DNA of 64,000 nt from Leptobrachium leishanense (Eukaryota > Chordata > Amphibia > Anura > Megophryidae): the NCBI GenBank assembly GCA_009667805.1, contig CM019064.1, forward strand, positions 385,702,049 through 385,766,048, read 5' to 3'. Numbering within the stretch: the first letter of the stretch is position 1; every line of letters starts with the position of its first letter. The notes under the pieces were generated by a model. That model ran no database searches and was not told the DNA's origin. It worked only from the letters and a program-made list of their open reading frames with translations. A program made the position numbers and the translations under genes. Shown piece after piece: positions 1-9,239 of the stretch.

Positions 1-252
1 ATCTGCACTATTAAATAACCTAAAATATGTTTTCATTTCAAGAAATACCAAAAACAAAAGCCACCAAAATCTTCAGCTCCAGGCCCATAGAGATCTTAAT
101 CCGGCCCTGTGCAAGAGCTTGTGCGAATGAGATCCGGCCGGGACAGCAGAGGGATCTGAAGTGTGTATGGGATTCCTGGGTGGGTTTAGTTTTGTGTGTT
201 TTGTGATTGTGCTGATGCGCAATCCCATAACACCAGGGTCTGAGAAAAGTTA

Positions 253-432
253 CACGGTTATTCAGAGAGCGTGAAAAGCAGGAGAATGACTGGAGAATGA
301 AAAATTCTAGGTCAAAATAGCTGATTTGGAAAGTGAGATGAAAGGGAGAATTTTTCTGGTTTGGCTATTTTGACCTAGAATTTTTCATTCTCCTGTCATT
401 CTCCTGCTTTTCACACTCTCTGAATAACCCTG
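253..432. mobile_element. Palindromic MITE, GGGTTATTCA-end family (short form)
   Basis: The two halves are inverted copies: the arm with GAGCGTGAAAAGCAGGAG and TAGGTCAAAATAGC returns in reverse complement, ending CTCTGAATAACCCTG. TTA flanks both ends (250-252 and 433-435), a 3-bp target duplication. Related palindromes lie at 51629-51801 and 62996-63177. A 3-bp TTA duplication fits PIF/Harbinger-type transposition; the superfamily is inferred. The element has no coding capacity, and the short ORF across it is an artefact of the palindrome. Confidence 0.8.
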
Positions 433-863
433 TTATTCTTTTCAGAATATAGTGAAATGCAGATTGGGAGCGGCCAGTTTGGAAAAGCTTGTTCTCCATC
501 TGCTGGAAGTCTGGGACCCCATTAGCATCTCCCATGCAAAGTATAAGAGGCTCTAATGTACAGTATCCTGGGATTAAAAATAAACACAGCACTCGAGCTG
601 TTTTGCTGTACGGCTCGAGCGCTGTACTTTGTGTCCAGGATGTGATCCGGCCCTGTGTGTGCAAGTTGATCTCTGTATGTCTGTGGAGATAATTATGTTT
701 TGTGTGAATTATGCTAAATCAGTGACCACCACACTGGTAATGAACAAAAAAATTTGTAGTACACCAGTCGTGTTCTTAGAATATATTGTATCATTGACAA
801 ATTCCATGGGTTCCCGAGGGGAATGAAGCTGCTTCCATAGGGAGTACACAAAAAAATCCCCTA
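433..863. other. Unassigned intergenic sequence
   Basis: No convincing coding, RNA or repeat signal was found. The motif GATCCGGCCCTGTG near 645 resembles one near 110, so this and the first 250 bases may be pieces of one decayed repeat. The sequence around 110 (CCGGCCCTG) also looks like a hAT terminus cut by the window edge. Confidence 0.4.
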
Positions 864-924
864 ATGGCAGCTATGGCTAGTTACCACCCTCTGTGGCATG
901 GTGCATGGGTCCCCCCGCCAGTGG

Positions 925-1185
925 TAAAGAGCAAAAGCGTAGCAAGTTCCCTTGCAGTGAAGAGCAAAAGCATAGCAAGTTCCCTTGCAGTGAAGAGCAA
1001 AAGCATAGCAAGTTCCCTTGCAATGAAGAGCAAAAGCATAGTAAGTTCCCTTGCAGTGAAGAGCAAAAGCGTAGCAAGTTCCCTTGCAGTGATGAAGAGC
1101 AAAAACTTAGCAGGTTCCCTTGCAGTGGTGAAGAGCAAAAGCTTAGTAGGTTCCCTTGCAGTGGTGAAGAGCAAAAGCATAGCAA
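925..1185. repeat. Minisatellite, ~33-bp unit, about 8 copies
   Basis: Successive units carry TTCCCTTGCAGTGAAGAGC and AAAAGC[AG]TAGCAAG. The unit length is mostly 33 bp, with 3-bp insertions (GTGATG, GTGGTG) in the last units. Because 33 is a multiple of three, several frames on both strands stay open for about 100 codons; these are not taken as genes. There are no unique spacers, so it is not CRISPR-like. Confidence 0.9.
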
Positions 1186-1548
1186 GGTCCTGTTCACATC
1201 ATTCATTGGTCTACTCAGGGCCTCTGTGACACAACTAGACTGAGGATGTTGGTCCTAGGGATGAGCTGTTCGGTTCGGACGGTTCGGAGTTCGGATCGAA
1301 CATAGTCTGTTCGTTTGCTCGCGAACTAGAACATTTCCGGGTGTTCCCCGCAAGTTCGACCACAATGCACCACAATGGACCACAATGCACTTTCCCACTG
1401 GCCCGAAGCTCATAATTGGCTACAGCCTTGCACCTGACCACAGGTCTGGTGCAAGACAGGTTCAACAGTAAGCCAATCACGGCTCAGAGTCCTGATTTGG
1501 CAAATTTTGCCCAATCATGGGCTCACAGAGCTAAGTCCCGCAGCACAC

Positions 1549-1555
1549 TATATAA
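1549..1555 (+). promoter_or_regulatory. Candidate TATA box of the hAT element
   Basis: TATATAA followed by GG lies about 300 bp inside the left end. The homologous position in the second hAT (minus strand, around 40697-40704) also reads ATATAAGG. Conservation of this motif at the same place in both copies suggests a transposon promoter; activity is not shown. Confidence 0.5.
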
Positions 1556-1630
1556 GGTTTCCACGCAGCGCTGCTGCAAACATTTGAGAGGAGATTTCAT
1601 ATGAGATTGCTGTTGTGTGTTCTTACTGCC

Positions 1631-2457
1631 GGTCTGCCACGCTACTGGGGGGTCTCATTTCTACCAAATATCTGGGAATTGAGGTGATGTGTGTCTTGTC
1701 ACTGCCAGCAAGTATTTTGGGGGTCACAAATTTCTACAAAAAATTTGGGAATTGAGGTGATCTGTGTCTTGTCACACAGCCAGTGCCACACAGTATTTTG
1801 GGGGTCACAAATTTCTACAAAATATTTGGGAATTGTTATAATCCGTGTGTTCTCACTGGCTGCCACCCATCAGGGGGTCTCACTGATTTATAGGAGGTTT
1901 CTGAGATTTGTAATCTGTGACTTCTCACTGCCACCCATCAGGGGGTCACACTGATTTATAGGAGGTTTCTGAGAATTGTAATCTGTGGCTTCTCACTGCC
2001 ACCCATCGGGGTCACACTGATTTATAGGAGGTTTCTGAGATTTGTAATCTGTGGCTTCTCACTGCCACCCATCAGGGGGTCACACTGATTTATAGGAGGT
2101 TTCTGAGACTTGTAATCTGTGGCTTCTCACTGCCACCCATCAGGGGGTCTCACTGATTTATAGGAGGTTTCTGAGATTTGTAATCTGTGGCTTCTCACTG
2201 CCACCCATCAGGGGGTCACACTTATTTATAGGAGGTTTCTGAGACTTGTAATCTCTGGCTTCTCACTGCCACCCATCAAGGGGTCTCACTGATTTATAGG
2301 AAGTTTTTTAGAATTGTAATCTGTGGCTTCTCACTGCCACCCATCAGGGGGTCTCACTGATTTATAGGAGGTTTCTGAGACTTGTAATCTGTGGCTTCTC
2401 ACTGCCACCCATCAGGGGGTCTCACTGATTTATAGGAGGTTTCTGAGACTTGTAATC
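1631..2457. repeat. Tandem array, ~70-bp unit, about 12 copies, in hAT left region
   Basis: Units repeat GGTTTCTGAGA[TC]TTGTAATC, TGTGGCTTCTCACTGCC and CACTGATTTATAGGAG. The first three or four units are more divergent (GGGGTCACAAATTTCTACAA, ATTTGGGAATTG). The array occupies the place where the N-terminal half of the transposase would be expected. Confidence 0.9.
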
Positions 2458-2487
2458 AGAGGGCCATCAACGAGTACCTGTGTCAGT

Positions 2488-3770
2488 ATGGCACAAGGAC
2501 AAGTTCAGGTCAACTTGTTTTCCCCCCCGCAGTGGCTGATGATCAAGGATGAATGCACTGTACTGTCACCATTTGAGGAGGCAACGAGGATGGTGAGCAG
2601 GGACAGTGCATGCATCAGTGACACAATTCCTTTAGTGTTCCTGCTGGAGCACACTCTGTGGGGAATTATAGATGTGGCTCTAGAGGCAGAGCAGCGGGAG
2701 GAAGAGGAGGCCTTCCCTAGCTCTCAAGGCCCCAGTCTTTCCGCAGACAGCATTCCAGCGGGTCCTACTCAGATCAGACAGGAGGATGAGGAGGAGGAGG
2801 AATATTTAAGTAGTGGGGGCATTGAAGGTGGGGATTCCTCAAGGGAGGGTTTCGTGTGCCCAGAAACACAAGGGCTAGTGCTTGGCTGGGAGGAGGAAGT
2901 GCACGATGGGGTCATCCTCATTGACCAGGAAGACTCGGAAGCTAATGCCACCTCCAACCTACGCTGCATGGGCTCCCTTATAATGCAAAGCCTGCTAAAG
3001 GAACCCAGGATTCGTGCTATCAAGGAGAGGGATCATTACTGGTTGGCAACCCTTCTTGATCCACGATATAAGGGTAAAGTTGCAGAGCTCATCCTGCCCG
3101 CACAGAGGGAGCACAGGATGAAAAAACTTGGGGACGCTCTAAAGCGACACTTGTGTAACACCTTTCCAGGCACTGGTAGGTTACCAAGTGCTGACACAGG
3201 TGCTTCTGAGGATGATCAGAGGAATAGTGGTGAAGGCCAGGGCCGCTTGACTAATGCTTTTTTTATTTTATTTAGTCCACGACGCCCAGGGACGTCAGAT
3301 GTAGGCACCCATTGCCAGCGTCTTCTCCATATGGTGCAGGACTACTTAGGGGCAAGGGCAGACCTGGATACCTTTCCAGCAGATGATCCACTGGCTTACT
3401 GGGTGTTGAGATTTTTTTTTTTTGTGAAAGGATTTTACCAGGAAGGATACATTGAGATTTCGCTCGTTTTCAAGTATGTCCTGGGTGGCGAGTATGTACC
3501 GTTAGGTGTCTTGCCAAGGACACTTACTGGAGAGGTTGCTCGCTGGGATCGAACCCATGACTCCACAGGCTCTCTCCATGCAGAGCGGTGACATTACCTC
3601 TACTCCACCCAGCCGGTACCAGATTGGATCACTGGCCAGAACTTAGCCAATATGCTATGCAGCTACTACGTTGCCCTTCATCTAGTGTGCTTTCTGAAAG
3701 GACGTTCAGTGCCGCTGGAGGTTTTGTCACAGACGGATGTCTTCTGCATTCACAAAACCTCCAGCACTGA
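2488..3770 (+). pseudogene. hAT-superfamily transposase remnant, split by a SINE
   Basis: The 5' part (2488 to about 3405) reads as hAT catalytic-core sequence: an FEEATRMVSRDSACIS segment, then HYWLATLLDPRYKGK, a typical hAT LDPRYK block, then DPLAYW. A SINE on the opposite strand interrupts it (3411-3616). The frame then resumes in another register with HWPELSQYAMQLLRCPSSS and SERTFSAAGGFVTD, the C-terminal hAT dimerisation block, and stops at 3770. The N-terminal BED zinc finger is missing, and the space is filled by tandem repeats. Acidic low-complexity stretches lie at residues 70-125. The remnant cannot encode a working transposase. Membership of hAT is well supported by the two conserved blocks. 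Confidence 0.85.
3411..3616 (-). mobile_element. tRNA-derived SINE, full-length copy
   Basis: On the minus strand it starts CCGGCTGGGTGGAGTAGAGG (A-box-like), has a B box GGTTCGATCCC (plus strand 3545-3555), and continues through a middle segment (AGTAAGTGTCCTTGG). It then has a body, CCCAGGACATACTTG to CTGGTAAAATCCTTT, and a poly-A tail (poly-T at 3411-3422). It is the best copy in the window of a family with at least ten members. It lies in the hAT transposase and destroys it, so it is the younger insertion. The tRNA-like head is not a tRNA gene: there is no cloverleaf acceptor or CCA context. Confidence 0.88.
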
Positions 3771-4490
3771 ACTCTTCCACAATGCCACAAAAGGGTTACG
3801 GTGTGAATGCACTTGCTGCCATGAAAGGCACAATATTTGGCTGCACTGTCGCCTGTGCCAGATTTATATCATTTTAATTTTTTGAACCGCAGGGTCCAAC
3901 CCTGCACTCTTCCACAATACCACAAAAGGGTTACGGTGTGAAGGCACTTGCTGCCATGAAAGGCACAATATCTGGGTGCACTGACACCTTTACCAGATGC
4001 ATATCTTTTTAATATAGGACCGCAAGGTCCACCCCTGCATTCTTCCACAATACTACAGAGGGGTTACTGTATGGTAGTACCTGCTGGCCTGGCAGTCTGG
4101 CACCAAAGGCACAATATCTGGGTGCACTGACGCCCATTACAAGATTCATATCTTTTTAATATAGTACCACATGGTCCACCCCTGCATTCTTGCACAATAC
4201 CACAGAGGGGTTACTGTATGAATGCACTTGCTGGCCTGGCACCAAAAGCACAATATCTGGGTGCACTGACGCCTTTAACAGATGCATATCTTTTTAATAT
4301 AGGACCGCAAGGTCCACCCCTGCATTCTTCCACAATACTACAGAGGGGTTACTGTATGAATGCACTTGCTAGCCTTGCACCAAAAGCACAATATTGGGGT
4401 GCACTGCCACTGACGCCTGTATCAGATTCATATCCTCAGAGGGGTTACGGTTTGACGGCACTGTTGCCGACGCTAAAGGCCCAATTTTAA
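3731..4490. repeat. Tandem array, ~137-bp unit, about 5-6 copies, in hAT right region
   Basis: Each unit contains CTTCCACAATAC[TC]ACA, GGGTTACTGTATGAATGCAC, TTGCTGGCCTGGCACC, GCACAATATCTGGGTGCACT and TCTTTTTAATATAGGACCGC. Units differ by small indels. The array follows directly after the transposase C-terminal block. Confidence 0.88.
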
Positions 4491-5115
4491 AGCACCTATT
4501 GTTACTTTCATCCAAAGCCTGCATAAGTTTCACAATAATTTAGCCAAAAAATCACTAAACTTTTTCTGCGTGTCCGAAAATGTCTCCTCTTTTCGTACAG
4601 ACTGCCGCCCCAAGCAGTTTGTTTATGGATAGATTAAATGAAAAGCATTTACCGTCATTTGAAATGTCATTTTTTGTTTTTTACGTATTTCTATACATCC
4701 TACAAATCCGCCACTTCAGGGGCAGGTTATGGGGACCTCCTAGGCACGATATTTGAAGGAATTTTTCGTTTTTATTTTTAACCCTTATTTCATGGAAAAC
4801 TCACTGTCCCTTTAAAAACGTTTTTTTTTAAAACGTTTTTGACCTTGTTTCCTGTCCCCCAGGGCACTACTCGGACCCCCATACACTTTTTATGGCAAAT
4901 ATCTAGCATGTATGCCCTCTTGGAGGGCACTCTAAAAACCGAATTTTCAGCCCCATTGACTTGTATTGAGTTCGAGTTCAGGTTCGAGTTCGGATTCGAA
5001 CATTTGAAAAGTTTGGGTTCGAATACGAACCGAACTCGGGGGTGTTCGGCTCATCCCTATAAATGGTCACACAAAGCAAAACATACATTGACTTAATTCT
5101 ACTGAAAAGAAAAAA

Positions 5116-5620
5116 TATATATTAATCAAGCAAATTATTGTTAATGCCTTCTCTCATGAATTATACCTAGCTGTCAATAAAAAGCAAATGCAGACGATTC
5201 CCACCTTCCAGTGGCGCTGCTAAGAAGCTGCTCCACCCCCCCCCCACCACACTTGCTGATCCATTATACACTCCTGGATGTCAAAAGTGCACAGAACATG
5301 GCAGGATTGTTTCACTGCAGGCCAGTGTATATTTTCAAGCCCCTGGTTAAATTTGACACCTCATCCGTGCACCCGTCACAGGTCAAACAGAATAATAAGG
5401 GTCAGTTACCTTTTTGTCAGTTAAGTGCCATTCAATATGTTGTTATTAGTCTCGGAAGCCTCAGGCTTCGTCATTTTAAATATGTCCGGATTATAATGCA
5501 CTGTACACACACACACACACACACTAAAAGCTGTCTAGTCACCTAAACCATTAATCATTTTATCTACATTCTAAACATAGGAAGTCATGATAAAAATCTC
5601 TGTGTCATCTCCGGTCACAT
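5116..5620. other. Intergenic, with a short (AC)n tract
   Basis: A dinucleotide AC microsatellite lies at 5504-5524. Nothing else was recognised. The sequence from about 5629 repeats the flanks of the upstream hAT element, so 5065-5720 may be a local duplication. Confidence 0.5.
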
Positions 5621-5727
5621 CAATCATTGGTCTACTCAGGGCCTCTGTGACACAATTAGACTGAGAATGTTGGTCACACAAAGTAAAATATACATTGGCT
5701 TAATTGTACTGAAAAGAAAAAACAAAG

Positions 5728-5874
5728 GTACGGGACATCACTAATCTAAAGCACAGGATCACTGATGCCATTGCCACGATTGATGAGGGTATGTTACAGC
5801 GAACATGGCAAGAAATCGAGTACCGTCTTGATGTGCTTCATGTAACTAATGGTGCCCATATAGAGGAGTATTAA
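5728..5874 (+). pseudogene. C-terminal tail of a Tc1/mariner-superfamily transposase
   Basis: The frame starting at 5728 reads VRDITNLKHRI, then TWQEIEYRLDVLHVTNGAHI, and ends EEY before TAA (872-874 of that kilobase). A WQEIEYRLD...TNGAHIE ending is characteristic of one group of Tc1/mariner-like transposases. Only about 48 codons remain, with no catalytic residues. Downstream, at about 5978-5995, GGACACCCTGTA looks like the element's terminal repeat. It is an old 5'-truncated fragment. Confidence 0.7.
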
Positions 5875-6032
5875 ATGAGGCAGAAACCCTAAATATATAC
5901 ATCTCATTTTGTAATAACTTTCACTTATCTGTCTATTTATTTGCCTTTGTAATACATTTTTGAAATAGTAAAGAGACATTTTGGACACCCTGTATTATTG
6001 AGTAATTTTATTATAATATTATTTTTAACAAA

Positions 6033-6340
6033 GTCCTAACCTAAACCCTAACCCTAAACTAATCCTAACCTTAACACCAACCCTAATCCTAACACTAACC
6101 CTAAAGCTAAAAGAAACCTTAGCCCTAAAACTAATCATAATTCTAAAACACATACTAATCTTAACACTAACTCTAAAACTAACCCAGACCATAAAGTGAG
6201 CCCTAACCCTAACCCTAACCCTAAAACGAACCTCTAACCCTAACCTTTACCTTAAAACTAACACTAACAATAACCCTAAAGCGAGCCCTATCCCTAATGC
6301 TAGCTCTAAAACTAACTCAAACCCTAAAACCCTCTAAGGT
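6033..6340 (-). repeat. Degenerate interstitial telomere-like repeat
   Basis: This is a run of CCCTAA and variants (CCTAACC, CCTAAAACTAA, CCTAATCC) over about 300 bp, with perfect (CCCTAA) triplets near 6200. On the minus strand this is TTAGGG, the vertebrate telomere unit. It is too degenerate to be a chromosome end, and unrelated sequence lies on both sides. Confidence 0.85.
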
Positions 6341-6503
6341 AAGCATAACTCAGGAGTGTAACCCTGAGGAGCATTAGATAAATATGGCTAGATAAATAAA
6401 AAAGGTAATTGAAAAATATTTTTTTTTCAAAAATTACCCTAACCAACAGATTATGTGCATTAAAAAATAGAGCAGGATCTGATGTTTTAAAATGGAGCGA
6501 GCC

Positions 6504-7822
6504 GAGGGGGCGTGGCTGGCCGCGTGTGGAAGCAGAGGTGTTTGTGCTGAACTCCGTTCATGAAAGCTGTCTGTGGCGATATTTGACCCGCATCCTTGAT
6601 TGAATTGCCCCCCTTGGGGAGTCCCGGCGTGGCTGGCCATCGGGTGCAGTGCCCTGGAGCCGCTTAGGTCCCCCCCTCCAGGGCCCAGCGGAGATTGGGG
6701 CCCCGTTTCCTGGCGGGAGAGCAAGTCCGGCAGCCATTTTGAGGCCCACTACCTCGCAGAGTTTTGGGCCATTCCTCACCTTCCTTTCCTCCCTCTGTGC
6801 GGCTCCGCCTGAGCGACTGGCGGACGCGGGCTTGGAGGATGGAGGGCCCCTGTCCTCTGCACCGGCTGCTGACCCGGTGGTGGAGCAGGTGGGGGAGCAC
6901 GCAGAATGGAGGCGTCTGATGCGCACCCTCACCAGCGGAGAGGAGGAAGCTGCCCTTGTGGACCCTGGGGACTACCTGGTGCGGAGAGTGGAGGTTGGGG
7001 GAGGCTCGTTGATGTGCGGCCTCTGGAGTGGCTCGTCGGCGGTCTGTCGAGTAGGATGGGACCCGGAAAGGAAGGCCCCAATTGCGACCTGGATGTTGAA
7101 GGCCCTACCTGAAGATCGTGGGGAGAGTTTCCTTGTTTTGGCAGTGGCTCGTGGTGGTGGAAGAGTGGGGAGGCCTGCCGTGCAGCAGACTTCGGTAAAG
7201 GTCCGCAAGATGTCTGCTATTGATCCCCCGGTGCAGTTGGAGACACATCCTGTTTGCTGGATCATGCGAGAGGTACCTGGACTTGGCAAGGCGGCACACC
7301 CTGCCTTTTTGCTGGATACGGGGTGAGATGTCTCCTGATATGATCCTACTCACTATCCCCCCATTCTGAAACGCTTCGAACTTTGCTGAGATTTTTTTTT
7401 CTTTTTTGTTGCTTGCCCACACGCTGAGACTTTTTATTTCTTTTATTTTTTGATGAGACCCCCCTATTTGGGGATGCTTTTATAGACTCCCAGCTGCCCT
7501 CAGAAGATACCACCGTATTTTTGTGCAGTGTTTTGCGCTACCACTACCCCACCTCTCTTGTATGTTATTATTCGCTGAGACCCCTCTATGTGGGGATGCT
7601 TAGATTATTTTTCTGATGCCTTTTGTTTTATCGCTGAGTTTTCCCTTTGCAGTTGCCATTTCTCTTTTATTATTAATTTGTATTTCATTTGATGACCTGT
7701 TATGGCCCTGCGAGGCCATTTTCCGCAGTTGATTTGTCTGACTCTGCAAAAATTCTAAAATAAAGAATTACAAAAAAAAAAAATTATAATTATAATATTC
7801 TGCAGTAAAAAAAAATAAAAAA
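6504..7822 (+). mobile_element. Retroposed element with 15-bp target duplication and double poly-A
   Basis: A 15-bp direct repeat, AAAATGGAGCGAGCC, flanks it at 6489-6503 and 7823-7837. The 5' part is GC-rich (GAGGGGGCGTGGCTGGC), as in many L1 5' leaders. The 3' part is T-rich with a repeated GAGACCCC[CT]CTAT block (7452 and 7574), then AATAAAGAATTAC and poly-A near 7770. After the first poly-A comes a 25-bp snippet (TTATAATATTCTGCAGTA), then a second A-rich run. A 225-codon ORF (6649-7326) spans the GC-rich part; I recognise no domain in it, and composition alone could keep it open. I read it as a non-autonomous L1-mobilised element; the family is uncertain. Confidence 0.72.
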
Positions 7823-7837
7823 AAAATGGAGCGAGCC

Positions 7838-8580
7838 TCAAATTATAGTGACACTCGCATACAAACATTGTGCTAATATAGCAAAAAGGAGGGATGATCG
7901 AGTCAGCGCTTCCTTCAAAGGGTTTTTTCTTTTTTTCTGTGTACCTTTAAAATAAACAGAGACGCTGCCATAGCGTAATAAATTTCTAAACAAATGTAGA
8001 TAAGAAAAAAGAGGATGCACTCACATTTTTTTGTGTCTCAATCAGACACTAGATGCTCCAATCAATCTGCAAAATTAGATGGGAATGCCATGGGAAGTGT
8101 GCTAATATGTTGGTTAGGGGTAATATGCTGCTTAGGGTTTGGGGTAGTTTTTATTAAAAATAATATTTCCATAAACATATTTATTAGTATTTTTTTTAAT
8201 TTAGACTTTAGTATTTTTTCTTTAACTGCTGTAATTTTTGCTTTTTACATGACTTTCTATGCAGCCTAAAGGTGGCGCCATTCTCATTTTATACTGTTTG
8301 AGTGTGCCACTATTAACGTGTTTGCTGATTGTCTTGCAAACTGAAGGATTAGAAGTGTCAGAAAAATAGTTACATTATTAGAGTTCAATCTAGTTTGTAC
8401 TGCTAAATAGTAACCTCAAACATTGCAAACATTTTAATACAAATACTGCAAAGCAGGGCTGTGTGAAGGTAGGGTTTCCAGCTACACCTCCCATAACGGC
8501 CCTGACAGCTTGCAAAACATCACCGGCCCTGAATCAGTAACACAGAGCCACCAGGAGAAAAATCAACATCTGCTGATAAG
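7838..8580. other. Unassigned AT-rich intergenic sequence
   Basis: No coding or RNA signal was found. CAGGGC at about 8456 and GGCCCTGA at about 8524 could be hAT-like ends of a ~75-bp MITE, but I see no flanking duplication. Confidence 0.3.
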
Positions 8581-8844
8581 CCTTAATGGCTTCCTGTTGC
8601 CTACTGTATTATGACCGAACACCTGTGTTAGCGACACTGAGCTGCAATAACAGGGAAACACTCACAGATACCAGCAGCCACAGGTATCGGCTCCTCGGTG
8701 TCACGGGGCACCCGGCATTCGCCGAGGTGGTGCCAATATTTGGGATTGATAGCCCACAAGGCTGGAGTGCTGCTGTCTGCATAACAGGGAGACTTGAGAT
8801 GAAGCACCATAAAACTGCACAAGGAAAGTGCACAAAGAACAAGA

Positions 8845-8968
8845 GTCGTAGTCAGGAACCAGAACAGATAGTCATGCAAAGCCAGGAGTCAGAACCAGAA
8901 CGGATAGTCATACGAAGCCGGGAGCCAGAACCAGAACAGATAGTCAGACAGAGCCAGGAGTCGGTACA
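8845..8968. repeat. Short minisatellite, ~40-bp unit, 3 copies
   Basis: Units read CCAGAACAGATAGTCA, GCAAAGCCAGGAGTCAG and variants. It gives rise to a 135-codon ORF (8586-8993) rich in S-Q-E-P-E repeats, which I do not regard as a gene. Confidence 0.75.
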
Positions 8969-9239
8969 CAATAACAACACACAGCAAGGGTAAAACAGAA
9001 AATAAACCACAGAGTATCAAGGAAGGGAAAAAGGAAGAACCAAAATAAACAAATGGCAAGGACAAGGCAAACGGAGGACAAACAAACAAGGGAGACAGGG
9101 AACCAAAAATAGACAGAACCAAATAAACAAAGGGCAAACAACAGCGAGAACTACTAGCGGCAGGAACAAAATAACAGGCACTCTTATGACAGAGCACTGC
9201 TGATTGGGAGTGACTGGCTTATAAAGGGAGTCGGTCAGT

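Larger units (their letters stand above)
1256..5059 (+). mobile_element. hAT DNA transposon, degenerate, with two tandem-repeat arrays
   Basis: The ends are inverted: TAGGGATGAGC at 1256 and GCTCATCCCTA at 5059, followed by TTCGG-rich subterminal sequence. Inside lie a TATA-bearing leader (to ~1600), a ~70-bp tandem array, a transposase remnant, a ~137-bp tandem array, and the right end. The flanks (ending GATGTTGGTC; resuming GGTCACACAAAG) align with uninterrupted sequence at about 5629-5721, which therefore looks like a paralogous empty site. An exact 8-bp duplication is not visible (TGTTGGTC against AAATGGTC). The subterminal region matches 40650-40981 and 41300-41604, so it belongs to the same family as the hAT at 35-41 kb. 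Confidence 0.85.

Noticed and set aside
925..1185. Resemblance to a CRISPR array (regular ~33-bp units)
   Set aside because: The units are contiguous with no unique spacers, and the DNA is vertebrate.
864..1243. Four overlapping ORFs of 99-121 codons on both strands
   Set aside because: They come from a 33-bp tandem repeat whose length is a multiple of three; composition and strand symmetry show a minisatellite, not a gene.
3545..3616. Possible tRNA gene (A and B boxes)
   Set aside because: The boxes belong to a SINE head with body and poly-A tail; no acceptor stem or anticodon loop can be drawn.
8586..8993. 135-codon ORF ending in S-Q-E-P-E repeats
   Set aside because: The repeats come from a minisatellite, and the N-terminal part shows no domain or conserved context.
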